64,000 nt of DNA, taken from NCBI GenBank assembly GCA_014728085.1, contig WJMF01000092.1:1-64000 (forward strand). Direction: 5' to 3'. The notes beneath the pieces were generated by a model, which saw only the letters and a program-made list of their open reading frames with translations, was not told the origin of the DNA and made no database searches. Source of the DNA: Candidatus Zhuqueibacterota bacterium. Lineage in GTDB: Bacteria; Zhuqueibacterota; Zhuqueibacteria; Residuimicrobiales; Oceaniaggregativiventaceae. Positions within the stretch are counted from its first letter, which is position 1. Each line of letters starts with the position of its first letter. Made by a program: the position numbers and the translations under genes. Of this stretch, positions 16,857 to 26,351 are shown piece by piece.

Positions 16857-17297
16857 ATGTCGTCCAGCAAGACAAAAGACAACGAATCAGAACAACTCAC
16901 CGGACAGCGTCTGGATTCCTGGCTGTTTGCTGCCAGACTGTTTAAAACCCGTTCTCAAGCCTCCAAAGCTTGTGAGGGGCGAAAAGTTAAGGTTAATGGC
17001 AAAACCGGCAAACCGGCAAAAACAGTCAGAGTTGATGACAGACTCACCATACGTAATAAAGCAGGCAAATATTTTACTCTCGATATTGTTGAACTGTGTG
17101 AGAAAAATTTGTCAAAACAACAAGCCAAACGTTTATACCATCTGCACCAACTGGAATATTCCGAGGAGACACGGGAACTTTTAGAACTATTTAATCAAGG
17201 AATAAAAGCTGCCAAACCCAAATATAAAGGGAGACCAACCAAAAAAGAGCGAAGAAGACTTGAAAAGGTTCAGCGATCTTTAAAAGAATCTTTCTAA
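16857..17297 (+). CDS. S4-domain RNA-binding protein (HslR/RqcP-like)
   Basis: 146 residues. The S4 fold (about 18-80) contains QRLDSWLFAARLFKTRSQASKACEG-type pattern and VKVNGKTGKPAKTVRVDD, as in heat-shock protein 15 (HslR) and RqcP. The tail is strongly basic (KGRPTKKERRRLEK), which supports rRNA or tRNA binding. Such proteins rescue stalled 50S subunits carrying nascent chains. It begins one base after mlaD. HslR and RqcP cannot be separated from the sequence alone. Confidence 0.83.
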   Translation: MSSSKTKDNESEQLTGQRLDSWLFAARLFKTRSQASKACEGRKVKVNGKTGKPAKTVRVDDRLTIRNKAGKYFTLDIVELCEKNLSKQQAKRLYHLHQLEYSEETRELLELFNQGIKAAKPKYKGRPTKKERRRLEKVQRSLKESF

Positions 17298-17421
17298 TGA
17301 CGCTTTTATCCGCCTCTGGCCGGATTTAATAAATTAAGCAAAATGAGTTATTGAATAAAACTTATGTTTCCCCAGATATAAACACCTTAAAAAAACCATA
17401 GAAACAACTGCGAATACAACC

Positions 17422-17450
17422 TTGACAATTTTTAGCAAATTCTTTACCTT
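17422..17450 (+). promoter_or_regulatory. Sigma-70-type promoter for gdhA
   Basis: TTGACA at 17422-17427 and TACCTT at 17445-17450 with a 17-base spacer, about 85 bases before the gdhA start, in the 240-base gap after the S4 gene. The -35 is perfect; the -10 is weaker. Confidence 0.55.
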
Positions 17451-17535
17451 GGCATCATTATTTATGGCGTGTCAACCCCATAATATTTAAATCTTTAAGA
17501 GCTTTTACGCAAGGATTAACAAAAGGGAGTAAACT

Positions 17536-18801
17536 ATGGCGGACAATTCCAACAGCGTATTCGAGATGGCGTTGGAGCAGCTCCATGATGCTGCCAAGAG
17601 ACTCGAACTCGATCAAAGCACGCTTAATGTTCTGAGCCATCCGGAACGTGAATATACTGTTGCCGTTCCTGTGGTAATGGATGATGGTCGCATTGAAGTG
17701 TTTACCGGGCACCGTGTGCAGCACAACAGTGCAAGAGGCCCCTGCAAAGGCGGAATTCGATTTCATCACGATGTGTCTATTGATGAGGTTAAAGCATTGG
17801 CGATGTGGATGACCTGGAAATGCGCAGTAGTAAATATTCCTTACGGCGGCGCAAAAGGCGGGGTGCAGGTGGATGTTACAAACCTGAGCAAGGAAGAGAT
17901 TCGTCGCTTAACCCGTCGCTACACAGTGGGTATTATGCCGATCATCGGTCCGCATTCCGATATCCCTGCTCCTGATGTCAATACCAATTCGGAAACCATG
18001 GGATGGATCATGGATACAGTCAGTATGTTTCGCGGCAGTACAACGCTGGAAATTGTTACCGGAAAATCGATTGACCTGGGAGGTTCTCTCGGCCGCCGTG
18101 AAGCGACCGGAAGAGGTGTGATGTTCAATACGCTGGAGATTCTTAAACGACTCGGTAAAGCTCCCGATCATACCTCAGTGGCCGTACAGGGATTTGGAAA
18201 TGTCGGTTCTGTCAGTGCTGATCTTCTGCATCGCGAAGGATGTAAAATCATCGCCGTAAGTGATGTGTCCGGCGGATATTACAACGAAAATGGGTTGCCG
18301 ATCCAGGAGATGATTAAATATTGTGAAACCTCAAAAAACCATACACTGGAAGGATTCGACGGTAATGATACTCAAAAAATTTCAAACGAGGAGCTGTTAA
18401 CGGCTAATGTCGATGTTTTGGTACCCGCTGCCCTCGAAAAACAGATTACCGTGAAAAACGCTAAAGATGTCAAGGCCGATATTATTGTCGAAGGAGCCAA
18501 TGGACCGACCACCCCGGAAGCGGAACGCATCTTGCGGAAAAAAGGTAAATATGTCGTGCCCGATATTCTCGCCAATAGCGGTGGAGTTGTTGTCTCTTAC
18601 TTTGAGTGGGTTCAGAGTATACAATCCTTTTTCTGGGATGAAGATGAAGTAAACTCTAATCTCAAACGCGTTATCGTAAACAGTTTCAAGGCGGTTTGGG
18701 ACCTGGCTGAACGTGAAGAAATCGACATGAGGAATGCTGCCATGATGATTGCGGTTAACCGGGTTGCCAAAGCCCTGAAAGAACGCGGTATTTTTCCCTA
18801 A
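17536..18801 (+). CDS. gdhA: Glutamate dehydrogenase
   Basis: 421 residues, the usual size for hexameric bacterial GDH. The N-terminal domain has the substrate motifs GGIRFHHDVS and MTWKCAVVNIPYGGAKGGV, with the catalytic Lys in the PYGGAKGG region, and the GPHSDIPAPDVNT segment. The Rossmann domain has VAVQGFGNVGS. It interconverts glutamate and 2-oxoglutarate and would take up amino groups from the aminotransferase encoded at 61378. An AAAGGGAG site precedes the ATG. NAD versus NADP preference cannot be stated. It is a single-gene unit with its own promoter and terminator. Confidence 0.95.
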   Translation: MADNSNSVFEMALEQLHDAAKRLELDQSTLNVLSHPEREYTVAVPVVMDDGRIEVFTGHRVQHNSARGPCKGGIRFHHDVSIDEVKALAMWMTWKCAVVNIPYGGAKGGVQVDVTNLSKEEIRRLTRRYTVGIMPIIGPHSDIPAPDVNTNSETMGWIMDTVSMFRGSTTLEIVTGKSIDLGGSLGRREATGRGVMFNTLEILKRLGKAPDHTSVAVQGFGNVGSVSADLLHREGCKIIAVSDVSGGYYNENGLPIQEMIKYCETSKNHTLEGFDGNDTQKISNEELLTANVDVLVPAALEKQITVKNAKDVKADIIVEGANGPTTPEAERILRKKGKYVVPDILANSGGVVVSYFEWVQSIQSFFWDEDEVNSNLKRVIVNSFKAVWDLAEREEIDMRNAAMMIAVNRVAKALKERGIFP

Positions 18802-18824
18802 AATAATAATTTGTCTTTATTATC

Positions 18825-18866
18825 AAAGGGTTGCGGCAAAAGATATTTGCTACAACCCTTTTTTTA
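18825..18866 (+). terminator. Rho-independent terminator after gdhA
   Basis: AAAGGGTTG pairs with CAACCCTTT, and inside it GCAAA pairs with TTTGC around AGATA, with a small internal bulge. A run of T's follows. It lies 23 bases after the gdhA stop. Confidence 0.88.
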
Positions 18867-18994
18867 TTGTATATTATCTTTAGATTGGATTATTAGAATG
18901 ATCTCATCCTGTTCCCTATGTAAATAGCTTGCTGGTGGCGACAGTGATGTAACGGGATGGATAGATGCAGGTTAAAGAATGTGAAAGGTTCAAA

Positions 18995-20326
18995 ATGTCA
19001 ACGGCATGCATTGGGAAAAGAGAATACTTTCCAAATATTCAAAAGATTCAGTATGAAGGTCCGCAGTCGAAAAATCCACTCGCCTTTCATCATTATGACG
19101 AAAACCGAAAGATTCGCGGCAAAAGCATGAAAGAACATTTACGATTTTCAGTCGCCTACTGGCATACTTTTGGCGATACCGGGGAAGACCCCTTTGGCAA
19201 TCAAACCAAGTATTTTCCATGGGAGAAGAGCCCGGATGTGATGACAGCCGCAAAAGATCGGCTGGATGCCGCTTTTGAATTTATGACTAAACTGGGTGTT
19301 CCCTTTTATTGTTTTCATGATCGCGATCTGGCGCCCGAAGGAAGAGATGTGCAAGAGTCCGAAGAACGACTCGAGGAACTGGTTGATCTTGCCGCTGAAA
19401 AACAAAAAGAAAGTGGAATTCATCTTTTATGGGGAACTGCCAATCTTTTTTCCCATCCGCGTTATATGAATGGCGCTGCAAGCAATCCGGATTTTCTCGT
19501 TGTCGCCCACGCCGCCGCCCAGGTTAAAGCTGCTCTTGATGCAACGCATAAACTGGGAGGGAAAAATTATGTTTTCTGGGGGGGGCGAGAAGGATATTCC
19601 TCTCTGCTTAATACCGATATGAAACGGGAATTGGATCACCTCGCCGTTTTTTTCAAGGCAGCTGTTCAATACGGCCGGGCGATCGGTTTTGATGGAACAT
19701 TCTTGATTGAACCCAAACCCATGGAACCGTCTAAACATCAATATGATTTTGATACTGCAACGGTCGTTGCATTTTTGCGTACCTATGGACTGGATACGGA
19801 TTTTAAAATTAATATCGAAAACAATCATGCCACCCTGGCGAATCATACCTTTGCTCATGAACTCCAGGTTGCAGCCGATGCCGATCTGTTGGGCAGCGTT
19901 GATGCGAACCAGGGTGATCCGCAAAATGGTTGGGATACCGACGAATTTCTTCACGATATCTATCAGGCCATTCGGGCAATGCTCGTTATTTTACCATATG
20001 GTGGTCTCGGAAATGGCGGGCTCAATTTTGATGCCAGGACTCGCAGAAATTCAACCGATCTCGAGGATAGTTTTATTGGACATATTCAATCGATGGATAC
20101 CTTTGCGCGGGCACTTTATATTGCAGACCGAATATTAACTGAATCCGATTATCTTAACCTGAAAAAAGCACGGTATAGCACCTTTGATCAGGGGCACGGC
20201 GCAGAATATGAAAAGAATAAACTCTCCCTGCAAAATCTGCGTGATATTGCCGCCGATCTCGGCGAGCCGGCACTGAAAAGCGGAAAACAAGAGCTCTATG
20301 AACGCCTAATAAACCAGTACCTCTAA
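18995..20326 (+). CDS. xylA: Xylose isomerase
   Basis: About 443 residues, class II size. The N-terminal [21 protein letters not shown] segment pattern, the catalytic His region [13 protein letters not shown], the metal-binding [38 protein letters not shown] and the [18 protein letters not shown] motif are all present. It interconverts D-xylose and D-xylulose (and glucose/fructose weakly). The ATG at 18995 has GAAAGG six bases upstream; an upstream in-frame ATG (18965) is less likely. No xylulokinase or xylose transporter gene is nearby. Confidence 0.95.
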   Translation: MSTACIGKREYFPNIQKIQYEGPQSKNPLAFHHYDENRKIRGKSMKEHLRFSVAYWHTFGDTGEDPFGNQTKYFPWEKSPDVMTAAKDRLDAAFEFMTKLGVPFYCFHDRDLAPEGRDVQESEERLEELVDLAAEKQKESGIHLLWGTANLFSHPRYMNGAASNPDFLVVAHAAAQVKAALDATHKLGGKNYVFWGGREGYSSLLNTDMKRELDHLAVFFKAAVQYGRAIGFDGTFLIEPKPMEPSKHQYDFDTATVVAFLRTYGLDTDFKINIENNHATLANHTFAHELQVAADADLLGSVDANQGDPQNGWDTDEFLHDIYQAIRAMLVILPYGGLGNGGLNFDARTRRNSTDLEDSFIGHIQSMDTFARALYIADRILTESDYLNLKKARYSTFDQGHGAEYEKNKLSLQNLRDIAADLGEPALKSGKQELYERLINQYL

Positions 20327-20336
20327 GCGCATATCG

Positions 20337-20363
20337 TTACCGCACCGAATAACGGTAATTTTG
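20337..20363 (+). terminator. Possible weak terminator after xylA
   Basis: TTACCG at 20337-20342 pairs with CGGTAA at 20353-20358 around a 10-base loop, followed by TTTTG. It is short and close to the next gene's ribosome-binding site. Confidence 0.3.
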
Positions 20364-20377
20364 AGAGGAGGGCTGTT

Positions 20378-21022
20378 ATGAAAAGAGTCATTCTATTCCT
20401 TCTTTTGCTTTCGCTGCTTGGCCATGCGACAGCACAGACAGACAGTACCCGGCAAATCGTTAAAGTGGATGCCCTGGTATACGCCGATTCCGCCCAATCA
20501 GCTGTTTCGGTCCGTTTTTTACAAATTACCTATAAATTTGCCGGATATGGACTCTATATACCCGAAAATTATCCGGTGGTTCAGGAATTCTCCCTTGTTA
20601 ATGGTCAAATTGTCGGTTTTTCAAATGTATCCCGAGCTTATCTGAAAGGCGTAAGAGTAAAATGGAAAAAATATGTCCAGCCACAAAACCGGCACCTCTA
20701 TTCCAATATTGACGAACAGGGATACAGGCATTGGAGTGATATCGAAGTAAATGTACGCCTGATTGATTGGGACGGAAATACAATCAAAAGCAGACTGGAA
20801 CGACCGGAAAGTTCCGATGTCTTCCTGACCGGTAAGACTGATCAGGGAGCGTTTTCGCTACAACTCGATCAGGAAAACAATAAAACAGTAATGATCAAGT
20901 TTAAACCCAGATTCGTAATGCGGTGTACTCGAAATGAAACGCATATATTCCCCAATAAAAATTGGAAATTTTGTCCCATATGTGGTGCGCCTTTGCAACG
21001 GATCGGAATTCTGGATGATTAG
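20378..21022 (+). CDS. Secreted protein of unknown function with C-terminal zinc-ribbon-like motif
   Basis: 214 residues. A clear signal peptide (MKRVILFLLLLSLLGHATAQ) is followed by a probably all-beta region with FLQITYKFAGYGLYIPENYP and VNVRLIDWDGNTIKS. The last 40 residues carry a Cys and His followed by a CPICG knuckle (RCTRNETHIF...FCPICGAPL), a zinc-ribbon-like arrangement that is unusual in an exported protein. An AGGAGGG site precedes the ATG. I do not recognise the family. It lies 44 bases before a DUF4416 gene. Confidence 0.68.
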   Translation: MKRVILFLLLLSLLGHATAQTDSTRQIVKVDALVYADSAQSAVSVRFLQITYKFAGYGLYIPENYPVVQEFSLVNGQIVGFSNVSRAYLKGVRVKWKKYVQPQNRHLYSNIDEQGYRHWSDIEVNVRLIDWDGNTIKSRLERPESSDVFLTGKTDQGAFSLQLDQENNKTVMIKFKPRFVMRCTRNETHIFPNKNWKFCPICGAPLQRIGILDD

Positions 21023-21065
21023 AACCAGCATCGAACAACTTTGCAATAAATTTATCATTTGAATA

Positions 21066-21584
21066 ATGGGAACGCCTAGAATACTCGAAAACGTTATTTT
21101 AATTGTTGCTATTTGTTCTATCGATGACGATAGAATGGAACTCGTCTGCCGTGAACTGCACGCCGGGTATGGTGACATTCAGTTTCGCAGTGATATTTTT
21201 TCCTTTACCCATACCAACTATTATGCAAAAGAAATGGGTAAGGAGCTTTTCAAGCGGTTTATTGCCTTTAAAAATCCGATCGATCCGACTGAAATCGTTG
21301 ATATCAAGCTCTTTTGCAATCACCTGGAAGATCAATTTCGCCTGAAATCCAATCGCAGTGTTAATATTGATCCGGGATATATCGAAATACCCAAGCTCGT
21401 GCTGGCAACGACGAAAAATTTTAGCCACAGAATTTACCTCGGAAAAGGCATCTATGGTGATGTACAACTTTATTGGCGTGGAGGCAGATTTATGAGCAAT
21501 CCATGGACTTATGCCGATTATAAACAGAATTTGGCCACAACTTTTTTCAGTCAGGTCAGAACCTATCTACTTGGAGGAGTCTAG
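21066..21584 (+). CDS. DUF4416 family protein
   Basis: 172 residues. The whole length follows the DUF4416 pattern: DIQFRSDIFSFTHTNYYAKEMGKEL, IVDIKLFCNHLED, VNIDPGYIEIPKLVLATTKNFSHRIYLGKGIYGDVQL-type core (NIDPGY and SHRIYLGKGIY are the hallmark strings). It probably folds as one domain. DUF4416 proteins are of unknown function and occur mainly in anaerobic or deep-branching lineages. The purM start lies five bases after its stop, so the two are co-transcribed. Confidence 0.85.
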   Translation: MGTPRILENVILIVAICSIDDDRMELVCRELHAGYGDIQFRSDIFSFTHTNYYAKEMGKELFKRFIAFKNPIDPTEIVDIKLFCNHLEDQFRLKSNRSVNIDPGYIEIPKLVLATTKNFSHRIYLGKGIYGDVQLYWRGGRFMSNPWTYADYKQNLATTFFSQVRTYLLGGV

Positions 21585-21588
21585 CAAC

Positions 21589-22599
21589 ATGTCTATTACC
21601 TATAAAGATGCCGGTGTTAATCTCAACTCTGCGGATCAATCCACCCAACAAATCGCTGCTTTGGCAAAATCGACCTTTACTGAAAGCGTACTACACGATG
21701 TCGGACTCTTTTCCGGCTTTTTTCAGCCGGATTTATCGCGATATAAAGAACCTGTGCTGATTTCGAGTATCGATGGCGTCGGAACCAAGCTTAAAATTGC
21801 CTTTCTGATGCATAAACACGATACAGTCGGCCAGGATTTGGTCAATCACTGTGTGAATGATATCATGACATGCGGTGCAGACCCTCTCTTTTTTCTCGAC
21901 TATATCGGCACGCAAGCGCTCGATCCCGATGTAGCCGTTGATATTGTTAAGGGGATGTCCCGGGCGTGTAAAGAAAATAACTGTGCCCTCATCGGCGGCG
22001 AAACCGCCGAGATGCCCGGTTTTTATTCTATCGGTGAATATGACCTTGCAGGTACCATTATCGGCATGGTGGACAAGTGCGAAATTATTGATGGCTCTAC
22101 TATTGAAACAGGTGATCTGTTACTTGGCTTGCCGTCTAATGGATTGCATACCAATGGATTTTCTCTTGTTCGTAAAGTTTTACTTGAGATGAAAAACATC
22201 AATCTTCATTCTTATCAGGAAAAACTTAACGCGAGCTGGGGGGAGATTTTGCTCAAAGTGCATAAAAGCTATAAAACCGCTATTGATTCTGTCAAGCATA
22301 GCAAATACATTTCAGGAATCAGCCATATCACCGGAGGAGGCCTGGAAGGCAATACCAATAGATTATTATCTAAAACGTTCAAACTCGATGTAGATTGGGA
22401 TTCATGGCCTGTTCCGCCTGAATTTTCTCTCATTCAGCAATACGGTGATATAAGTGATGATGAAATGCGGCGTGTTTTTAACCTTGGAATCGGATTGGTT
22501 TTTGTCGTGAAATCGGCTTATCTGGATGATATTAAAACCATTCTAAAAAGCATTGATGAACCTTGTTATGAAATCGGAAAAGTTGTCGATTATGTTTAG
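21589..22599 (+). CDS. purM: Phosphoribosylformylglycinamidine cyclo-ligase (AIR synthetase)
   Basis: About 336 residues. It makes aminoimidazole ribonucleotide from FGAM with ATP in purine synthesis. Motifs: MSITYKDAGVN start, VLISSIDGVGTKLKIAF, HDTVGQDLVNHCVNDIMTCGADPLFFLDY-type core, IGGETAEMPGFY, GLPSNGLHTNGFSLVRKV and HITGGGLEGNTNR. The ATG at 21589 follows GGAGG in the end of the DUF4416 gene. Its 3' end overlaps gpsA by eight bases. No other purine-synthesis genes are adjacent, apart from the salvage gene apt at 25640. Confidence 0.96.
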   Translation: MSITYKDAGVNLNSADQSTQQIAALAKSTFTESVLHDVGLFSGFFQPDLSRYKEPVLISSIDGVGTKLKIAFLMHKHDTVGQDLVNHCVNDIMTCGADPLFFLDYIGTQALDPDVAVDIVKGMSRACKENNCALIGGETAEMPGFYSIGEYDLAGTIIGMVDKCEIIDGSTIETGDLLLGLPSNGLHTNGFSLVRKVLLEMKNINLHSYQEKLNASWGEILLKVHKSYKTAIDSVKHSKYISGISHITGGGLEGNTNRLLSKTFKLDVDWDSWPVPPEFSLIQQYGDISDDEMRRVFNLGIGLVFVVKSAYLDDIKTILKSIDEPCYEIGKVVDYV

Positions 22600-23608
22600 C
22601 AAAAAGATAAAACGAATCACTGTTCTGGGGGCGGGTAGCTGGGGAATTGCACTGGCATTGCATTGTCACCGTATGGGCCATAAGGTTACCCTTTGGGAAT
22701 TTGATGTTGAGGAGGCTGGTATTCTTCGTCAGGTCAGACGCCGTGAAGACAGATTACCCGGAATACGCATATCGAATGAAATTGAAATTACTCATGATTT
22801 GGGAATAGCCGTCGCGGAATGTGAATACATTTTATTGGCCGTACCATCTCACGTTGCCCGCTCAGTACTTTCGGATTTGGCACAATTTTCTGTTCAGCAA
22901 AAGGTGCTGATTAGCTGTATTAAAGGGATTGAAAACGATACTCTGATGCGGATTTCCGAGATTGCCGCTGATGTTTTTTCAGCAAACTTGATCGATTTTG
23001 TCGTGCTATCCGGTCCAAGCCATGCTGAGGAGGTGAGTAAAGGAATTCCTACTGCTGTTGTAGTTGCTTCAAAGAACACTCAGATCGCTGAAAAAGTACA
23101 AAAATCACTCACCAATAAAAGTTTCCGCTTTTATCGCAGTGATGATGTCGTCGGCGTTGAGCTCGGCGGTGCCCTGAAAAATGTCATTGCCATTGCCGCC
23201 GGGATTTGCGATGGGGCCGGCTTTGGTGATAATACGAAAGCTGCTTTGCAGCCCAGAGGATTGGCGGAAATATCACGGCTGGGAACGCGATTGGGTGCCA
23301 ATCCCCTTACCTTTGGCGGCTTGTCCGGAATGGGAGACCTGATTGTCACCTGTATGAGCCGTCACAGCCGAAACCGGTTCGTCGGTGAAGAGATTGGTAA
23401 AGGGAAATCGCTCGACAGGGTTTTGGAGGAGATGAAAATGGTGGCCGAGGGTGTAAAAACCTGTCAGGCTGCGGTGAAATTGGCTAAAAAACATACTGTC
23501 GAAATGCCTATTAGCGAACAAATTTATCAGGTGTTGTTTCATCACAAATCTCCAAGAAAAGCGGTTGAAGCATTGATGTCGCGAGAGCTGAAACCAGAAG
23601 TATGGTAG
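22592..23608 (+). CDS. gpsA: Glycerol-3-phosphate dehydrogenase [NAD(P)+]
   Basis: About 338 residues. It makes sn-glycerol-3-phosphate from DHAP for phospholipid synthesis. The N-terminal Rossmann motif is VLGAGSWGIALALH; the catalytic region has LSGPSHAEEV, ELGGALKNVIAIAAGICDG (catalytic Lys in GALKN), and GLSGMGDLIVTCMSRHSRNRFVG. The start at 22592 lies inside the purM end. The protein is complete and of normal size. Confidence 0.95.
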   Translation: MFSKKIKRITVLGAGSWGIALALHCHRMGHKVTLWEFDVEEAGILRQVRRREDRLPGIRISNEIEITHDLGIAVAECEYILLAVPSHVARSVLSDLAQFSVQQKVLISCIKGIENDTLMRISEIAADVFSANLIDFVVLSGPSHAEEVSKGIPTAVVVASKNTQIAEKVQKSLTNKSFRFYRSDDVVGVELGGALKNVIAIAAGICDGAGFGDNTKAALQPRGLAEISRLGTRLGANPLTFGGLSGMGDLIVTCMSRHSRNRFVGEEIGKGKSLDRVLEEMKMVAEGVKTCQAAVKLAKKHTVEMPISEQIYQVLFHHKSPRKAVEALMSRELKPEVW

Positions 23609-23649
23609 AATATATCCCGTAGACGGAAAATCGTTTAGGAGGAGTAAAA

Positions 23650-24018
23650 ATGTTTAAAAATATTCTGCTGGCTTATGACGGATCGGCTCATGCAAATAAA
23701 GCCATGCTATACAGCGGTCACATCGCAGAAATGCTAAAAGCAAAAATCACCATCATTACGGTCTATGAGGATCAGCAAGTCGTTGAACACTATTCCAGAG
23801 AGGCGGAAAAGTATCTAAGCAATTATCAGATCGCCATAAACCACATAAACGTCAGCGGCAGTCATGCACGACAAATCGTCGAATATGCGGAAAAATCAAA
23901 TCAGAGTCTAATCGCTATCGGTGCTTATGGTCATTCCCGGCTTAAACAAGCCCTCCTGGGAAGTACCACCGGTTACATACTCGGTCATTCAAAATGTCCT
24001 GTATTGTTGGCAAAATAA
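23650..24018 (+). CDS. Universal stress protein (UspA family)
   Basis: 122 residues with the Usp fold: [15 protein letters not shown] at the N-terminus, a short VYE region, and the C-terminal ATP-binding motif [21 protein letters not shown] followed by KCPVLL. The G-x2-G-x9-GS/T pattern suggests the ATP-binding class. It is somewhat shorter than typical (about 140), with a trimmed middle. A GGAGGAG site precedes the ATG. Confidence 0.9.
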   Translation: MFKNILLAYDGSAHANKAMLYSGHIAEMLKAKITIITVYEDQQVVEHYSREAEKYLSNYQIAINHINVSGSHARQIVEYAEKSNQSLIAIGAYGHSRLKQALLGSTTGYILGHSKCPVLLAK

Positions 24019-24038
24019 ATGGAAAGGAACGCGAGGAT

Positions 24039-25334
24039 ATGGCAGTAAAAACCACAATTCAAGAGGTTGGTAAATACCAAGACAAAGAGGTAACACTTTC
24101 CGGTTGGATTTACAATAAAACAAATAAGGGAAAATTGCTCTTCCTCATGTTGAGAGATGGTACCGGTCTCATACAGGCTGTAATGTTCCGGCCGGAAATA
24201 GGAGAGGAGCTTTTTGATGAATTCACTGCCTTGCCGCAGGAAAGCGCAGTTCAGGTAACGGGTAAAATCGTTGAAGACAAGCGCGCCAAAGGTGGCTATG
24301 AGATGCAGGCCAAAAGCGTTGAGGTTGTCCATGTTGCTGAAGAGTACCCCATTACACCAAAAGAACACGGTATTGAATTTCTGATGGATCATCGTCATTT
24401 GTGGTTGCGCTCCAGTAAACAACACGCTATTATACGTATCAGGCACCAGATTATTCAGTCTTGTCGTCAATTTTTCGACCAGAATGGTTTTACACTTGTA
24501 GATGCGCCCATTTTCACCCCGGCGGCATGCGAAGGAACCACGACCCTCTTTGAAACCGATTATTTTGATAGCAAAGCTTATCTGACTCAAAGCGGGCAGC
24601 TTTATATGGAAGCTGCGGCGATGGCTTTTGGCAAGGTGTACTGTTTCGGCCCCACCTTTCGAGCAGAAAAATCAAAAACACGGCGGCATCTGACCGAGTT
24701 TTGGATGATAGAACCCGAGGTTGCCTTTTGTGATCTCGATCAGGATATGGACCTGGCCGAAGATATGGTTGCCTTTGTGGTGCAGAGTGTTTTGGAAAAT
24801 CGCCATAATGAACTGGAAACTCTCGAAAGGGATATATCCAAACTGGAAGCGATCAAAAAGCCATTTCCCAGAATAAAGTATGATCAAGCCGTAGAGCTGA
24901 TAAAAGAAAGCAACCCTGATTTCCTATACGGAGATGATTTTGGCGCTCCGGATGAAACGATCATCTCTGAACATTATGATCGTCCTGTTATGGTTACCCA
25001 TTATCCCGCAGAAGTAAAAGCGTTTTATATGAAAAAAGATCCCAATGAGCCGCATAAAGCCCTGTGCGTTGACATGTTGGCTCCGGAAGGTTATGGAGAA
25101 ATTATAGGCGGTGGCCAAAGAGAAGATGATTTGAACATTCTCCTGCAGAAAATCAAAGAACATCAGCTCCCGAAAGAGGCTTTTCGCTGGTACCTGGATT
25201 TGCGCCGCTACGGTTCTGTTCCCCATGCAGGATTCGGCTTGGGTATCGAACGTACAGTAAGCTGGCTTTGCGGTATACACCACGTTCGGGAAGCCATTCC
25301 ATTTCCACGTACGCTTTTAAGACTTTATCCATGA
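24039..25334 (+). CDS. asnS: Asparaginyl-tRNA synthetase
   Basis: About 431 residues, class IIb. The anticodon-binding OB fold (about 10-100) includes [24 protein letters not shown]. The catalytic domain has motif 2 [21 protein letters not shown], and motif 3 [13 protein letters not shown]. The short size and the [18 protein letters not shown] segment fit AsnRS, not AspRS. The ATG at 24039 with a GAGGAT site upstream is preferred over 23994. Confidence 0.94.
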   Translation: MAVKTTIQEVGKYQDKEVTLSGWIYNKTNKGKLLFLMLRDGTGLIQAVMFRPEIGEELFDEFTALPQESAVQVTGKIVEDKRAKGGYEMQAKSVEVVHVAEEYPITPKEHGIEFLMDHRHLWLRSSKQHAIIRIRHQIIQSCRQFFDQNGFTLVDAPIFTPAACEGTTTLFETDYFDSKAYLTQSGQLYMEAAAMAFGKVYCFGPTFRAEKSKTRRHLTEFWMIEPEVAFCDLDQDMDLAEDMVAFVVQSVLENRHNELETLERDISKLEAIKKPFPRIKYDQAVELIKESNPDFLYGDDFGAPDETIISEHYDRPVMVTHYPAEVKAFYMKKDPNEPHKALCVDMLAPEGYGEIIGGGQREDDLNILLQKIKEHQLPKEAFRWYLDLRRYGSVPHAGFGLGIERTVSWLCGIHHVREAIPFPRTLLRLYP

Positions 25335-25354
25335 TTTACATTTAACGGAGGAAT

Positions 25355-25627
25355 ATGAAAACGCTGCATATTATCGTCAAAGGACGCGTACAGGGCGTCG
25401 GCTTTCGCCATTTCGCCAGGGTACAGGCGAAACAACGAGGCCTTGTCGGAATGGTCAAGAATTTATCCAATGGTAATGTAGAAATATATGCCAACGGAAA
25501 AGAAGAAGCCGTAAGGGAGTACTTGAATACGATAAGGCAAGGGCCTGTATCTGCAGATGTTAGTGATGTTGACAGTGACTGGCAGGAATCCTCTAACACT
25601 TATGATGATTTTAAAGTTGTTTTTTGA
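25355..25627 (+). CDS. acyP: Acylphosphatase
   Basis: 90 residues. The signature VKGRVQGVGFRHFA contains the phosphate-binding loop and catalytic Arg, and GMVKNLSNGNVEIYANG supplies the catalytic Asn. It hydrolyses carboxyl-phosphate mixed anhydrides. In a cell that makes acyl-phosphates through Ptb it could affect their pool, but this is inference. It has a GGAGG site and lies 12 bases before apt. Confidence 0.93.
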   Translation: MKTLHIIVKGRVQGVGFRHFARVQAKQRGLVGMVKNLSNGNVEIYANGKEEAVREYLNTIRQGPVSADVSDVDSDWQESSNTYDDFKVVF

Positions 25628-25639
25628 AAGGAGTCGAAT

Positions 25640-26158
25640 ATGGATTTGTCCGAACGGATACGAAGTATACCCGATTTTCCCAAAAAAGGAATTGTATTTA
25701 AAGATATAACCACGCTTTTGGCCGACGGAGAAGCCTTTGCTTCCAGTGTTGACCAAATGAAGAGCCTGTTTGATCAATACAAGCCGGATATTGTTATTGG
25801 AATCGAGTCGCGGGGCTTTATTTTTGCCGGTGTACTCGCGCACGCCTGGAAGGTGGGTATGGTACCCGTCAGAAAGCCCGGTAAACTTCCCTATAAAACC
25901 GTAAGCGAAACCTATTCCCTGGAATATGGTGAGGATTCCCTGGAAATACATGTTGATGCTTTGAAGGCAGGGCAGCGCGTTCTCATTGTTGACGATTTGC
26001 TGGCAACCGGTGGTACGGCCCGTGCCACCGCCAATCTGGTGGAAAAATTAAATGCCGACGTCATCGGATTCTGTTTCCTCATCGAGTTGGAATTTCTCAA
26101 AGGCAGAAAACTCATCAGTGATTATCGTATCGAGTCACTGATACAGGTTCCGATGTAG
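25640..26158 (+). CDS. apt: Adenine phosphoribosyltransferase
   Basis: 172 residues. It converts adenine and PRPP to AMP. Motifs: IRSIPDFPKKGIVFKDITTLL at the N-terminus, IGIESRGFIFAGVLAH, VRKPGKLPYKT and the PRPP loop VLIVDDLLATGGTARAT. AAAGGAG precedes the ATG. The gene is complete and of normal size. Confidence 0.96.
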   Translation: MDLSERIRSIPDFPKKGIVFKDITTLLADGEAFASSVDQMKSLFDQYKPDIVIGIESRGFIFAGVLAHAWKVGMVPVRKPGKLPYKTVSETYSLEYGEDSLEIHVDALKAGQRVLIVDDLLATGGTARATANLVEKLNADVIGFCFLIELEFLKGRKLISDYRIESLIQVPM

Positions 26159-26206
26159 GTTCCTGAATCCGGATCTGTAAAAATATTGGTCTACAATTCA
26201 TATGCC

Positions 26207-26235
26207 TTGCATTTTTAATTTATTATACCTATAAT
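26207..26235 (+). promoter_or_regulatory. Sigma-70 promoter for the second buk-ptb pair
   Basis: TTGCAT at 26207-26212 and a perfect TATAAT at 26230-26235 separated by 17 bases, in the AT-rich 190-base gap between apt and the second butyrate kinase. The leader to the ATG is about 110 bases. Confidence 0.75.
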
Positions 26236-26351
26236 TAACTAATTAAATATAGTGTCTTAGCACCAGAGATGGTTCAATACGTTGTAATGAATCATCCCGT
26301 TTATGCCTCCGAATGGATGAGAATTAATCACGCGAAGACCTGGGAGGTTGG

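Noticed and set aside
17297-17335. A terminator after the S4 gene (ATCCG/CGGAT)
   Set aside because: The stem is five bases and no T-run follows.
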